DNA of 64,000 bases. Origin: an uncultured Bacteroidales bacterium. GTDB lineage: Bacteria > Bacteroidota > Bacteroidia > Bacteroidales > Muribaculaceae. Shown here in pieces: positions 18,395 through 25,944 of this stretch. Numbering within the stretch: the stretch's first letter is position 1; each line of letters opens with the position of its first letter. A model generated the notes under the pieces. The model was not told the origin of the DNA, ran no database searches, and worked only from the letters and a program-made list of their open reading frames with translations. A program made the translations under genes and the position numbers. Location: positions 124,001-188,000 of the forward strand of contig CADCFN010000004.1 of NCBI GenBank assembly GCA_902800715.1, read 5' to 3'.

Positions 18395-18504
18395 AAAAAA
18401 CATGAAATATTATTTATAAAAATGGAATTAATTCCACAAACTGCAGATTATCAAATAGATGCGGTTTGTGGAAACTAAGTTAAAGTTATTGGTGTTCGAG
18501 GAAA

Positions 18505-18621
18505 ACATCGAAAGATGTAAGCGGTTCGAAGAACCGATTTCAATGAGAAAGACCATGCCAGAACCTCGAAGAGGTTCGCAGTTTGGTCACAGAGCTGAAA
18601 GTGGCAAGTGCCTCGTAGAGG
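18505..18621. repeat. Cluster of small GAA-loop hairpins
   Basis: Successive short palindromes: ATC-GAAA-GAT (near 18508), CGGTTC-GAA-GAACCG (18522-18536), GAACCTC-GAA-GAGGTTC (18561-18577) enclosed by GACCA/TGGTC, and CCTC-GTA-GAGG (18611-18621). They lie between the M16 gene and the 3' end of the AT-rich exonuclease gene. The gap 18400-18746 holds no credible gene. Confidence 0.6.
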
Positions 18622-18746
18622 AACCATACTTCGAATGATAATCTACTATACTCTCACCAAACGGATTAATGTTTATGATGACAAATGCTTCAATGAAAAA
18701 TTTATTAAAAATATTGAAATTAATCGATAAATTTTTTAATGGACAT

Positions 18747-20531
18747 TTAATTATTGTACTCTTCACCGTTCCATCGTATGCCATCTGCCTCTTGATATTC
18801 TTCCCCATGCCTTTTATATGTGAAAATCATAATGCTCTTAGGGTCTACAAGTGCCCCTTCATAGAGGAGTGAATCAGAACGCAAATCAAATTTAATCTCA
18901 TCACTTCCATTAATTTGAATTCTCATTACTAATTGTGAATAGTATGCTTTATGCCGTCCAATATAATAGACTCTATTTTCGTCTTCTATAAAAACATGAT
19001 GTATATTATTTATATATTCAAAATCAGATATATCAATGTATCTTTTGTCTTCTTCTCCAAGTTCAGCTTCCATTAAATCCCCAACAACACCATATCTTTT
19101 TTTGCCGTTCTTTTCATATTTACATAGGCGGACAGAATCAATCTCAATTGTGTCTGCTATGTCCAGATTAGTTTTTTTACATAGAGGAATATACCGATTG
19201 GTTCCATCTTCCATTCTAAAACACATTGATTTTCTCAGTATTTCGTGGCCATTTAGTCTAGTGTATCTTTTATTAACTACATATATTTTTACAACATCTT
19301 TAATGCCTGCTATTCTTGTTGATGACACTAAATCCCAACCACTCTTTTCCTCATCAATAATTTCAGCATCATAACGCCACAATCGTTCACCCGATGAGTT
19401 CTTAAAGATTAATCTTTCAATTGTATCTACGTCTATTATGTCGCCTTCTGTTAAATCTGAATCTTTACTAATCCTAAGATTCTTCTCTTTACCATTATAA
19501 GTTAGTGATAAGACTAATTCAGGAATCATATCACCTGTAATTTCAGATTCATAATTTTTGTATTTCACATTAAAGTCCGAACAACCTTCCGCGTCAAACC
19601 ATTCTGTTTCGAATAGTTTCCATTCAAGTTCTTTTATATTGTCTATTTCAAAATGAGAAAATCTCCACATCCTAAAAAAACAAGATGCAGTAGCTTTAAC
19701 ATCTGCCAATGCATTATGTTGGTCATTATACTCCTTCGAAAAAAGAGATTTGTAAAGATCTATCAGTGAGGGATATTTATATCCGTCAAATCTCAATGTT
19801 GGAATTCTGCAAACGTATGCACCAATTTTCATTGTATCAACAAGAGTATGTTTTTTTTTCTTAAACGAGATATCTTGTTCTAGTTTACCATCTCGTTTAA
19901 CCCTCATAATCTCGCACTTAAGAACACTAACATCAAATGTGACATTATGCCCTATTATATAATCCACATCTAATAACACATCATTAAGATATGAAAATAG
20001 ATTTTCTCTTCTAATTCCATGCTTTTTTGCTTCTTCATGACTAATTCCATGTACTCGAGTAGAGGTCTGTGGAATTACATAATTATCAGGAGCGATAATA
20101 TAGCTATTTGTGGTTATTTTTCTCCAATCACTATCGTAAAGCACATAGGCAAGCTGAACAATATGTGGCCAATAGTCAAAATCAAGATATGAATGGTCAT
20201 TTTCTTCGTCTTTTTGGGGTAAACCAGTCGTCTCTGTATCAATAAAAAGATACTTTGGAGAACCTTTGGAATATGGTAAATAACCAACTCGTGTTTTGAA
20301 TAACACCCGGGCTAATTGAACTTTTATAGTGCCTTCGTCTGCAATAGCTAATGATAAATCTAATTCGTGTCTGAACATATTCTTGCCGTTTATTACAAAA
20401 TCAAGAAGATAACTTGTTCTTTTCATCAGTTCAATACTGAATGCTATTGTTGGGGAGGCAGTGCCTATATACTTAAAATCACAATAGACTTTGCATTCTA
20501 AATCCACGTAGATATTTAATGTGTAATCCAT
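18747..20531 (-). CDS. DEDDh exonuclease fused to PEGA-like and triplicated C-terminal modules
   Basis: 594 residues, clearly AT-richer than its neighbours. Residues 1-90 form a beta-rich domain (LNIYVDLECKVYCDF...) resembling the PEGA-like N-termini seen on diverse Bacteroidota cytoplasmic proteins; this match is tentative. Residues 94-290 are a DnaQ-type 3'-5' exonuclease with all catalytic residues: D98 and E100 (FIDTETTG), D200 (GHNVTFD), H272 and D277 (HNALAD). Residues about 310-594 hold three copies of a ~97-residue module whose best-conserved parts start at about 338, 435 and 533 (NG-x-I-x-L, G-D-x-I-D-x-D-x-I, Y-x-x-x-G-x-x-x-Y). I do not know this module. No polymerase partner is nearby; a standalone DNA/RNA-processing or defence role is possible. 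Confidence 0.75.
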   Translation of the reverse strand: MDYTLNIYVDLECKVYCDFKYIGTASPTIAFSIELMKRTSYLLDFVINGKNMFRHELDLSLAIADEGTIKVQLARVLFKTRVGYLPYSKGSPKYLFIDTETTGLPQKDEENDHSYLDFDYWPHIVQLAYVLYDSDWRKITTNSYIIAPDNYVIPQTSTRVHGISHEEAKKHGIRRENLFSYLNDVLLDVDYIIGHNVTFDVSVLKCEIMRVKRDGKLEQDISFKKKKHTLVDTMKIGAYVCRIPTLRFDGYKYPSLIDLYKSLFSKEYNDQHNALADVKATASCFFRMWRFSHFEIDNIKELEWKLFETEWFDAEGCSDFNVKYKNYESEITGDMIPELVLSLTYNGKEKNLRISKDSDLTEGDIIDVDTIERLIFKNSSGERLWRYDAEIIDEEKSGWDLVSSTRIAGIKDVVKIYVVNKRYTRLNGHEILRKSMCFRMEDGTNRYIPLCKKTNLDIADTIEIDSVRLCKYEKNGKKRYGVVGDLMEAELGEEDKRYIDISDFEYINNIHHVFIEDENRVYYIGRHKAYYSQLVMRIQINGSDEIKFDLRSDSLLYEGALVDPKSIMIFTYKRHGEEYQEADGIRWNGEEYNN

Positions 20532-20551
20532 ATTATTGAATCGTTTTTATG

Positions 20552-20559
20552 CAAAGGTA
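20552..20559 (-). promoter_or_regulatory. -7 element of the exonuclease gene
   Basis: TACCTTTG on the minus strand, about 20 bp before the ATG, implying a very short leader. No good -33 box is visible. Confidence 0.6.
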
Positions 20560-20631
20560 GGGCCTATTTTTCTTCCTTCCTCTACTTTTGTGTGTTTTTT
20601 TGCTGTTCCCCATATTTATGCCTCTTTCGAG

Positions 20632-20764
20632 ATTTGGAGTGATGGCTGTGATGAAAGGCAAAATAACGTGTTATGCGTCAGCTCTTAAACACCTAAAAAT
20701 CATCTCGCTAGATTTATCGGCGAGATATCGTTTTGCTGAAAGCTCCATTTGTATCACTCCAAAT
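20632..20764. repeat. 133-bp structured element bounded by a 12-bp inverted repeat
   Basis: ATTTGGAGTGAT (20632-20643) and ATCACTCCAAAT (20753-20764) are perfect inverted repeats. Inside are ATAAC-GT-GTTAT (about 20665) and ATCTCGC...GCGAGAT (20701-20726), so the strand could fold into a multi-branched structure. The rest of 20560-21000 shows only short palindromes and no gene. Confidence 0.65.
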
Positions 20765-20946
20765 TCTGGAAAACCACAATTTATCCGCTATGTTGAGAGG
20801 TAAAATTTTACATCTCTAAAGCCACAGCTAGCTAGCCTATTGAGCTATAGAGTATATTTTCATCGAACTCACGTTATTTAAAGCCCGTAATGCAGTTTAG
20901 TGATGGCACAGCCCCGTCTAGATGTTTACCAGTAGTGTATTAGACA

Positions 20947-20994
20947 AGAAACTTGGCTTTAAGTCGCCAATTATGGAGATAAAGCCAAGTTTCT
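20947..20994 (-). terminator. Probable terminator of the lipoprotein gene at 21007
   Basis: A perfect 15-bp stem AGAAACTTGGCTTTA / TAAAGCCAAGTTTCT with an 18-nt loop, 12 bp beyond the stop. There is only a weak T-tail on the minus strand. Confidence 0.65.
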
Positions 20995-21006
20995 GTGTTA
21001 ATAATT

Positions 21007-21855
21007 TTAGTCTTCGTTGAAGAACAAATGCTGCAGCCAGTCACTGAAGCTGCCGCCCAATGTTATTGATTTCGTTCGTTGAAATGAAAAATGGGTATCG
21101 CCTTTGACGAGATCGGCGATAGTCCAAACATTCCCATCATCGTAATCATAATTATAGAAAACGGGATTACCACTGCGTGAAACATTCCAATGAGGAGCCT
21201 TCTCTAGGGCTTGGTAGAACTCCTCGGATGGTATTGTGTCAAACTCAAAGTATATAGTCTCGTCGATTCGATCCGTTTCGGTTACCGGGGGAAACTCAAC
21301 GCCCAGCACTTTGGAGAGTGTGTCGCGGTCAACGACGACACTGTAGTCTGCGCGATCGTTCCTGAAAACAACCTTAAATCCCTTCCAGGACTCATTCTCC
21401 CTGCAAGGTATTTCACTTTCGATGTGGATTTTGTCACCCAGGATATCGGGCCTCTTCTTGTCGGCTGCCAATGTGGTGTCGCAATTAAAGAAGAGCCTCA
21501 TGTTGTTTTCTTGTCCTAAATCGAACGTATACCATCTTTCGTATTGACCTTTATCGACCTGAGCCACAATTTTTTGGACCTCTTCAGGAGTAACCTCTTT
21601 CAGGAACTTGCAGTACACAACGAAGCGTTCATCGCCATCTACGAAGTCGGTTATGGTATAATACTCCTCGATGGTATACTCGGGCATGATGGGAAGGTCA
21701 AGTATACTGTCGAGCTCGGCCTTATCCTTGAAGGGCAGCACCGTGCTGTCATCAATTTTGTGCTTTTTCGGTCCGCAAGAGGTGGTGAACACCAATGCGC
21801 CAGTCATGACCAGCAGGCCAAGGACAGTCAGGATTCTCTTTTGTGTAGGTTTCAT
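21007..21855 (-). CDS. Lipoprotein of unknown function (intact copy)
   Basis: 282 residues. The lipoprotein signal is MKPTQKRILTVLGLLVMTGALVFTTSC, with lipobox TTSC and Cys27. The mature part is acidic and has no domain I recognise. Its 5' two-thirds and leader are duplicated immediately upstream as a truncated copy (pseudogene at 21752-22396). Likely anchored in the inner or outer membrane facing the periplasm. It is the last gene of a lipoprotein cluster whose members have diverging, rearranged 3' ends. Confidence 0.75.
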   Translation of the reverse strand: MKPTQKRILTVLGLLVMTGALVFTTSCGPKKHKIDDSTVLPFKDKAELDSILDLPIMPEYTIEEYYTITDFVDGDERFVVYCKFLKEVTPEEVQKIVAQVDKGQYERWYTFDLGQENNMRLFFNCDTTLAADKKRPDILGDKIHIESEIPCRENESWKGFKVVFRNDRADYSVVVDRDTLSKVLGVEFPPVTETDRIDETIYFEFDTIPSEEFYQALEKAPHWNVSRSGNPVFYNYDYDDGNVWTIADLVKGDTHFSFQRTKSITLGGSFSDWLQHLFFNED

Positions 21856-22443
21856 AATGATTGTATTTTGTTAGAGTGAAGCAGTTTATTCTTGGCTCAC
21901 GGCTGAAAACGACCTTGAATCCTTTCCAGGACTCATTCTCCCTGCATGGTATTTGACTTTCGATGTGGATTTTGTCGCCTAGGATATCGGGCCTCTTCTG
22001 GCCGGCAGCCAATGTGATGTCGTGATTAAAGAAGATTCCCATAGTGTTTTCCGTTCCTAGATCAAACGTGCACCATCTTTCGTATTGACCATTATCAACC
22101 TGAGCCACAATTTTATTGACCTCTTCAGGCGTAACCTCTTTCAGGAACTTGCAGTACACAACGAAGCGTTCATCGCCATCTACGAAGTCGGTTAAGGTAT
22201 AATACTCCTCGATGGTGTACTCGGGCATGATGGGAAGGTCAAGTATACTGTCGAGTTCGGCCTTGTCCTTGAAGGGCAGCACCGTGCTGTCATCAATTTT
22301 GTACTTTTTTGGACCGCAAGAGGTGGTGAACACCAATGCGCCAATCATGACCAGCAGGCCAAGGACAGTCAGGATTCTCTTTTGTGTAGGTTTCATAATG
22401 ATTGTATTTTGTTAGAGTGAAGCAGTTTATTCTTGGCTCACGG
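21362..22443 (-). repeat. Direct tandem duplication, two adjacent 541-bp units
   Basis: Unit 1 (21362-21902) and unit 2 (21903-22443) abut exactly. Each begins CTGAAAAC and ends CTTGGCTCACGG (plus strand), and each carries the lipoprotein leader plus the first ~165 codons. The units differ at scattered positions, so the duplication is not brand new. Confidence 0.9.
21752..22396 (-). pseudogene. 3'-truncated duplicate of the lipoprotein
   Basis: The first ~165 codons (ATG 22396 to about 21903) match the gene at 21007-21855 with few substitutions, including the same lipobox TTSC. At KGFKVVF the frame crosses the duplication joint. It then reads the leader of the next copy (REPRINCFTLTKYNHYE...) and overlaps its start out of frame until 21752. 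The last ~115 codons of the parent are missing, so this is best treated as a truncated copy, although a 214-residue product could still be made. Confidence 0.8.
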
Positions 22444-22994
22444 TGCTCGTTGACAAGGTCAATATAGGCCTTGAGTTTGCTGCCGCGAACACTATGGATT
22501 GGGTCGCATTCCATGTGTTCCCAACCATAACCGTTGAAACTGGCAGTGGAATCCGATTCCCACCATCGGCTTTGCATTTGTATATTGCTGCGAATAGGTA
22601 TCATGATGTCATTATCTACAATAATGCCGGGTTTCATCAGGTAGCGGGACTTGAGGTACAGTCGGGCAGGAATGGTGTCAATATAGATTACCTTATTCCA
22701 AAATGCTGACCGCCTTGTTGTGTCCCTCGCATAGCCATCAAAATCCTCAAATTGCAACACAATGCTCTGCATGCTGTCTTTTGTGAGGGTATCGGTGATG
22801 AGTTCGCCCCTATTATTGGCGTAAGTAATCTCGATGTCCACATAATCCATCAGTTCTTGTGAATACTCCACAGAGTACATGTATTTCAGGCTATCAACAT
22901 GCTCGGGACCCTGATTGTTATTTTGTTCACACGAGGTGAACACTGCACAAGCCACAACGCCCAAGGCTGCGATATATAATAGTGTCGGTTTCAT
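22293..22994 (-). CDS. Lipoprotein, 3' end replaced by a duplicated leader
   Basis: The lipobox FTSC lies in MKPTLLYIAALGVVACAVFTSC. About 180 native residues end at AYIDLVNEH (about 22443). The ORF then continues through the same leader-derived REPRINCFTLTKYNHYE segment and into the next gene out of frame. It is similar to the next lipoprotein (23018-23572): DLVNEH aligns with DLANDH, after which that protein goes on for about 35 residues, so this gene probably lost its true C-terminus. No known domain. Confidence 0.65.
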   Translation of the reverse strand: MKPTLLYIAALGVVACAVFTSCEQNNNQGPEHVDSLKYMYSVEYSQELMDYVDIEITYANNRGELITDTLTKDSMQSIVLQFEDFDGYARDTTRRSAFWNKVIYIDTIPARLYLKSRYLMKPGIIVDNDIMIPIRSNIQMQSRWWESDSTASFNGYGWEHMECDPIHSVRGSKLKAYIDLVNEHREPRINCFTLTKYNHYETYTKENPDCPWPAGHDWRIGVHHLLRSKKVQN

Positions 22995-23017
22995 TGTCGT
23001 CGATGATTTAGTGGTGA

Positions 23018-23572
23018 TTATTCAGTTTCGCTATTGTCCTCAGGATTATTTATCCTGATATAAACATCGGGTCGGCTCTTGCCTGAGAATTTGAAGCCGT
23101 TTTGGTCTTTTGTCGCCGTGACAAGAATCGGAACGTCATCGTGGTCATTGGCCAAATCAAAGAAGAGGGCCGATTTCTCGCGCTTCAGGTTAAACGGGTT
23201 AACAAGGTCATAGTTCAGACTAAACTTGGCTTCTCTGGTGAAAGCGCTAAACTCGGCAAATAGCTCATAGGAGTCTTTTTTGAGTTTGCTTTCGGGCTTG
23301 GGAATGAAGGTGTAGTCCACCAGTCCGAACTCGGCAGGGAAGGAATCTAGGCGTATCTTCTTTTCCCAGACTTCTTTTCCTGAGATGGTGTCGGTAACGG
23401 TGATGCCGTTTTCACCCTTGTAGGTAATGGCGAGGTCGGCCATCTTGGCCATGTCACTACTGAGGGCGACGTTATAGTATACCGTCAGCTGGCCGTCTTT
23501 CTGGTCACCACATGAGTTCAGTGACATGATGGCGAGCAGCATCAGTGTTATATTGAAAATCAGTTTTTTCAT
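23018..23572 (-). CDS. Lipoprotein of unknown function
   Basis: 184 residues with lipoprotein signal MKKLIFNITLMLLAIMSLNSC (Cys21). The mature region has alternating beta-strand character (LTVYYNVALSSDMAKMADLAITY) and no recognised domain. It is a relative of the lipoprotein at 22293-22994 and keeps the C-terminus that the relative has lost. It starts 48 bp after the 28-residue peptide ORF and precedes the other lipoproteins on the same strand, with which it is probably co-transcribed. Confidence 0.75.
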   Translation of the reverse strand: MKKLIFNITLMLLAIMSLNSCGDQKDGQLTVYYNVALSSDMAKMADLAITYKGENGITVTDTISGKEVWEKKIRLDSFPAEFGLVDYTFIPKPESKLKKDSYELFAEFSAFTREAKFSLNYDLVNPFNLKREKSALFFDLANDHDDVPILVTATKDQNGFKFSGKSRPDVYIRINNPEDNSETE

Positions 23573-23620
23573 TTTGCAATTGAGATGAAAGGGTTAATAA
23601 CAGTGAACCGATGTCATGGG

Positions 23621-23707
23621 TCAGCGTGACAGGATGATGCCGGTCAAGAAGGTGATGATGGCGACTACAATCACTGCCGCGGTTGCTACAAATGTTTGCT
23701 TTTCCAT
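23621..23707 (-). CDS. 28-residue single-span membrane peptide (copy 2)
   Basis: ATG 23707 to TGA 23621 gives 28 residues: MEKQ, a hydrophobic helix of about 20 residues (Ala/Val/Ile-rich) and a C-terminal LSR. Length, N-terminus (ME-x-Q), helix position and the start context GATTATGGAAA match the peptide at 11940-12026, although the two genes are almost 12 kb apart. It starts 15 nt after the T-run that follows the large hairpin ending the YtrA-type operon, and 48 bp before a lipoprotein gene. No promoter of its own is obvious, so it may depend on read-through. Function unknown. Confidence 0.62.
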   Translation of the reverse strand: MEKQTFVATAAVIVVAIITFLTGIILSR

Positions 23708-23723
23708 AATCTTATTTTTCTTT

Positions 23724-23808
23724 AAAAAAAACTACGAATTACACGAATGGCGCTAATGGTTTTGTCGTCTTTTGTCCTATTGTTAGTGTGATTCGCGCAA
23801 TTCGTAGT
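23724..23808 (-). terminator. Long inverted-repeat terminator of the YtrA-type operon
   Basis: Arms 23731-23756 and 23783-23808 (ACTACGAATT...CTAA against TTAG...AATTCGTAGT) pair over 26 bp with a few mismatches and a 26-nt loop. On the minus strand a run of eight T follows. It lies 10 bp after the GntR stop. The ACTACGAATTACACGAAT arm looks like a dispersed repeat. Confidence 0.8.
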
Positions 23809-23818
23809 TAATGAATGA

Positions 23819-24181
23819 TTACTTGTTGAGATAGTCGCTGTAGATTTGCTGGAGTTCGGCGGGGGTGATGCCCACGGCCTTGAGTTGCCCCAGGAAGTAG
23901 TCCATTTCGCCCTGCATCAACTGTTCGCGGCGTGACGCAACGATGTTCTCCTTGGCATCAGGACTGACGAAGTAGCCCAGTCCGCGCTTGGTGTAGATGA
24001 TGCCACGCTGCTGCAGGTACTCATAGGTGCGCGCCACGGTGTTGGCGTTGACCTCAATCTCGGCGGCGAGTTCACGCACGCTCGGCACTTTGCCTTCAGG
24101 GGTCAGTGTACCCGAGAGAATCTGGTCGCCAATGCGGTCTGCAATCTGCAGATATATTGCTTTATTATCCTTGAAGTTCAT
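23819..24181 (-). CDS. GntR-family repressor, YtrA subfamily
   Basis: 120 residues, the short YtrA type with a winged helix (about 10-78: IYLQIADRIGDQIL, VPSVRELAAEIEVNANTVARTYEYL) and a brief C-terminal dimerisation tail. YtrA proteins repress ABC-transporter operons that include their own gene. Here it is the last gene after an ATPase and two membrane proteins, and a matching inverted repeat overlaps the start of transcription (26824-26847). Start ATG 24181 is 3 bp after the upstream stop, so the operon is tight. Confidence 0.93.
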   Translation of the reverse strand: MNFKDNKAIYLQIADRIGDQILSGTLTPEGKVPSVRELAAEIEVNANTVARTYEYLQQRGIIYTKRGLGYFVSPDAKENIVASRREQLMQGEMDYFLGQLKAVGITPAELQQIYSDYLNK

Positions 24182-24184
24182 AGC

Positions 24185-24997
24185 TTATTTCCACCATTTA
24201 AGAGTTATTACGTCCTTCTGCTTGAAAATCAACCAAGCCAATACAAGACACAGTGTATAGAAAACCACATCAAACCAGAGGTCTATGGTCGCCACTTGAT
24301 TTGCGAAATAGGCACGCATTGAATGAGGTACATAATCACTATTGCCGAATTTGGTGTAATAATAGGATCCAAAGGCTGCAATCTTGAGGATGGTGATACC
24401 GAGTACTACAACAGCCATCTTGAGCGTTGAACGGCGCGGCCACAGCACGCTGCCCATGAAAAAGAGGGCTCCGATTCCCAGTGTCTCGCCGAGCGCAATC
24501 ATAGCAATTGTTTTGTCTATCGGATTCGTGTCAGATAAATGCCTCGAGATGGTGTGGAAATTATCTACGAGATTGACAGGGGCGGTGGCAGCGATGCCCG
24601 TCTTTGAACCGAAAATGCTGATGATGATATACCGTGTGATGTCGGCCAGCTGGAAACTGACAGCAAAGATTACAAACGCGCCGATGAAATAAATCAGGAA
24701 ATTGGTGATAAACTTCTCGGCACTCGAGGAGGGCGATGAGAGTAACGCCACCCGGCCCTGGCGCGTCTTGAGATTATTGAAGGCAAAACCTGCCGTGATA
24801 GCAGCGATGAGGCTGAAGAACAACGGATTGATGTTATAGGAGCCGCTCTTTGACACCAGGTTGCTGATAATCATCGCAATGCAGTAATACAGATAGACGC
24901 CTAGAGTGATGAGTATCAGCGTGCGCCAGTTCTCGGCAACTTCCTTGCGCAGGGTCGCCGTGAAGCGGTTCCAGCTGAATATTTGGTTAGTGTTCAT
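24185..24997 (-). CDS. ABC-type membrane subunit, paralogue B
   Basis: 270 residues with about six hydrophobic spans (near 28-46, 62-78, 105-125, 165-185, 195-212, 240-258). The N-terminus FTATLRKEVAENWRTL, the GRVALLSSPSS-EKF motif and the C-terminal KQKDVITLKWW are shared with the protein at 25045-25944, so the two probably form a heterodimeric permease for the ATPase at 25941-26783. It belongs to the poorly characterised ABC-2-like membrane proteins of YtrA operons. Substrate unknown. Confidence 0.8.
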   Translation of the reverse strand: MNTNQIFSWNRFTATLRKEVAENWRTLILITLGVYLYYCIAMIISNLVSKSGSYNINPLFFSLIAAITAGFAFNNLKTRQGRVALLSSPSSSAEKFITNFLIYFIGAFVIFAVSFQLADITRYIIISIFGSKTGIAATAPVNLVDNFHTISRHLSDTNPIDKTIAMIALGETLGIGALFFMGSVLWPRRSTLKMAVVVLGITILKIAAFGSYYYTKFGNSDYVPHSMRAYFANQVATIDLWFDVVFYTLCLVLAWLIFKQKDVITLKWWK

Positions 24998-25044
24998 AGT
25001 TGTATGCTACTGAATTGTTAATAGATATTAATATTGAGAGGGAA

Positions 25045-25944
25045 TTAAGACCACCACTTGAGTGAGACGACATCCTTGCGCTTGAACAGGAACCAGGAAC
25101 CTACCCAGCACAGGGCGCTGATGACAAGTGCGATATAAGTAGTTATTCTGGTATAATTTGAGAAAAATGAACTCATTTCGTTAATGTCTGCTGCCTCCGG
25201 ATTAAAAATGTCTGGAGAAATGAATCCAAATATCAAAGCAAATACGATGGCGCTCAGCACCGTGTTGATCAATTGCTGGCAGGCAAAGGTCTTGACAACA
25301 GCCCAGCGGGGCCACAACACGCTGCCCATGAAATAGATTGCAGGGCCTAACGCCAGGCTTATAAGGGTAACTCCTCGATAGTAAGCTGGGCTTTCAGACA
25401 GCATTTTTTCGCTGACACTCATGATACTTTGGGTGCTGTTCAGCAGGATGGAGAAGATGTTCGTGGGACCTGGAACAACAAATGTGTCGCTCTTGAAAGG
25501 AAACAATATGGCAATGCGCAGCAGGTCGGCCAGTTGCGCACAGGCAAAGAAGGCGATGGCGACACCGATGACGTAGATGAGCAAGTTGACAATGAATTTC
25601 TCGACAGTGGACGACGGTGAAGTAAACAATGCCACGCGTCCGTTCTTGCTCGTGAGGTTGCGGAATGACAGCGAGGCTGCTATTGCAACAACAAAGGTGT
25701 ATGTCGTGGAAATCATAGCGGCAGGAAGAAAGTCCATCGTTTTTAGCGTTTCTTCATTGTAATTCATCATTGCATTGGAAATCACGTTGCCTATCACCAT
25801 AAAGGATGTGAAGGTCAGAATCATGGCCACCATGCCGAGCAGCAGTTGCCGCTTGTTCTCAACAATTTCTTTACGAAGGGCAATCGTGAAACGGTGCCCA
25901 TCGAAGGTCTGGTTGCTTGTGTTGGTACTCATGGCTGTGGTCAT
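25045..25944 (-). CDS. ABC-type membrane subunit, paralogue A
   Basis: 299 residues with about six spans. It shares with its neighbour FTIALRKEIVENKRQLL, GRVALFTSPSSTVEKF and the C-terminal FKRKDVVSLKWW. Start ATG 25944 overlaps the ATPase stop by 4 bp (ATGA), a sign of translational coupling. The conserved GRVAL-[LF]-[TS]SPSS loop lies between spans 2 and 3 and may be the ATPase coupling segment; that is inference. Confidence 0.82.
   Translation of the reverse strand: MTTAMSTNTSNQTFDGHRFTIALRKEIVENKRQLLLGMVAMILTFTSFMVIGNVISNAMMNYNEETLKTMDFLPAAMISTTYTFVVAIAASLSFRNLTSKNGRVALFTSPSSTVEKFIVNLLIYVIGVAIAFFACAQLADLLRIAILFPFKSDTFVVPGPTNIFSILLNSTQSIMSVSEKMLSESPAYYRGVTLISLALGPAIYFMGSVLWPRWAVVKTFACQQLINTVLSAIVFALIFGFISPDIFNPEAADINEMSSFFSNYTRITTYIALVISALCWVGSWFLFKRKDVVSLKWWS

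Noticed and set aside
18669-18872. 67-codon hydrophobic plus-strand frame near the exonuclease gene
   Set aside because: Largely antisense to the 3' end of the exonuclease gene; low-complexity AT-rich sequence produces such frames.
20588-20803. 71-codon plus-strand frame over the structured element
   Set aside because: No homology recognised and it coincides with palindromic DNA, so it is likely fortuitous.
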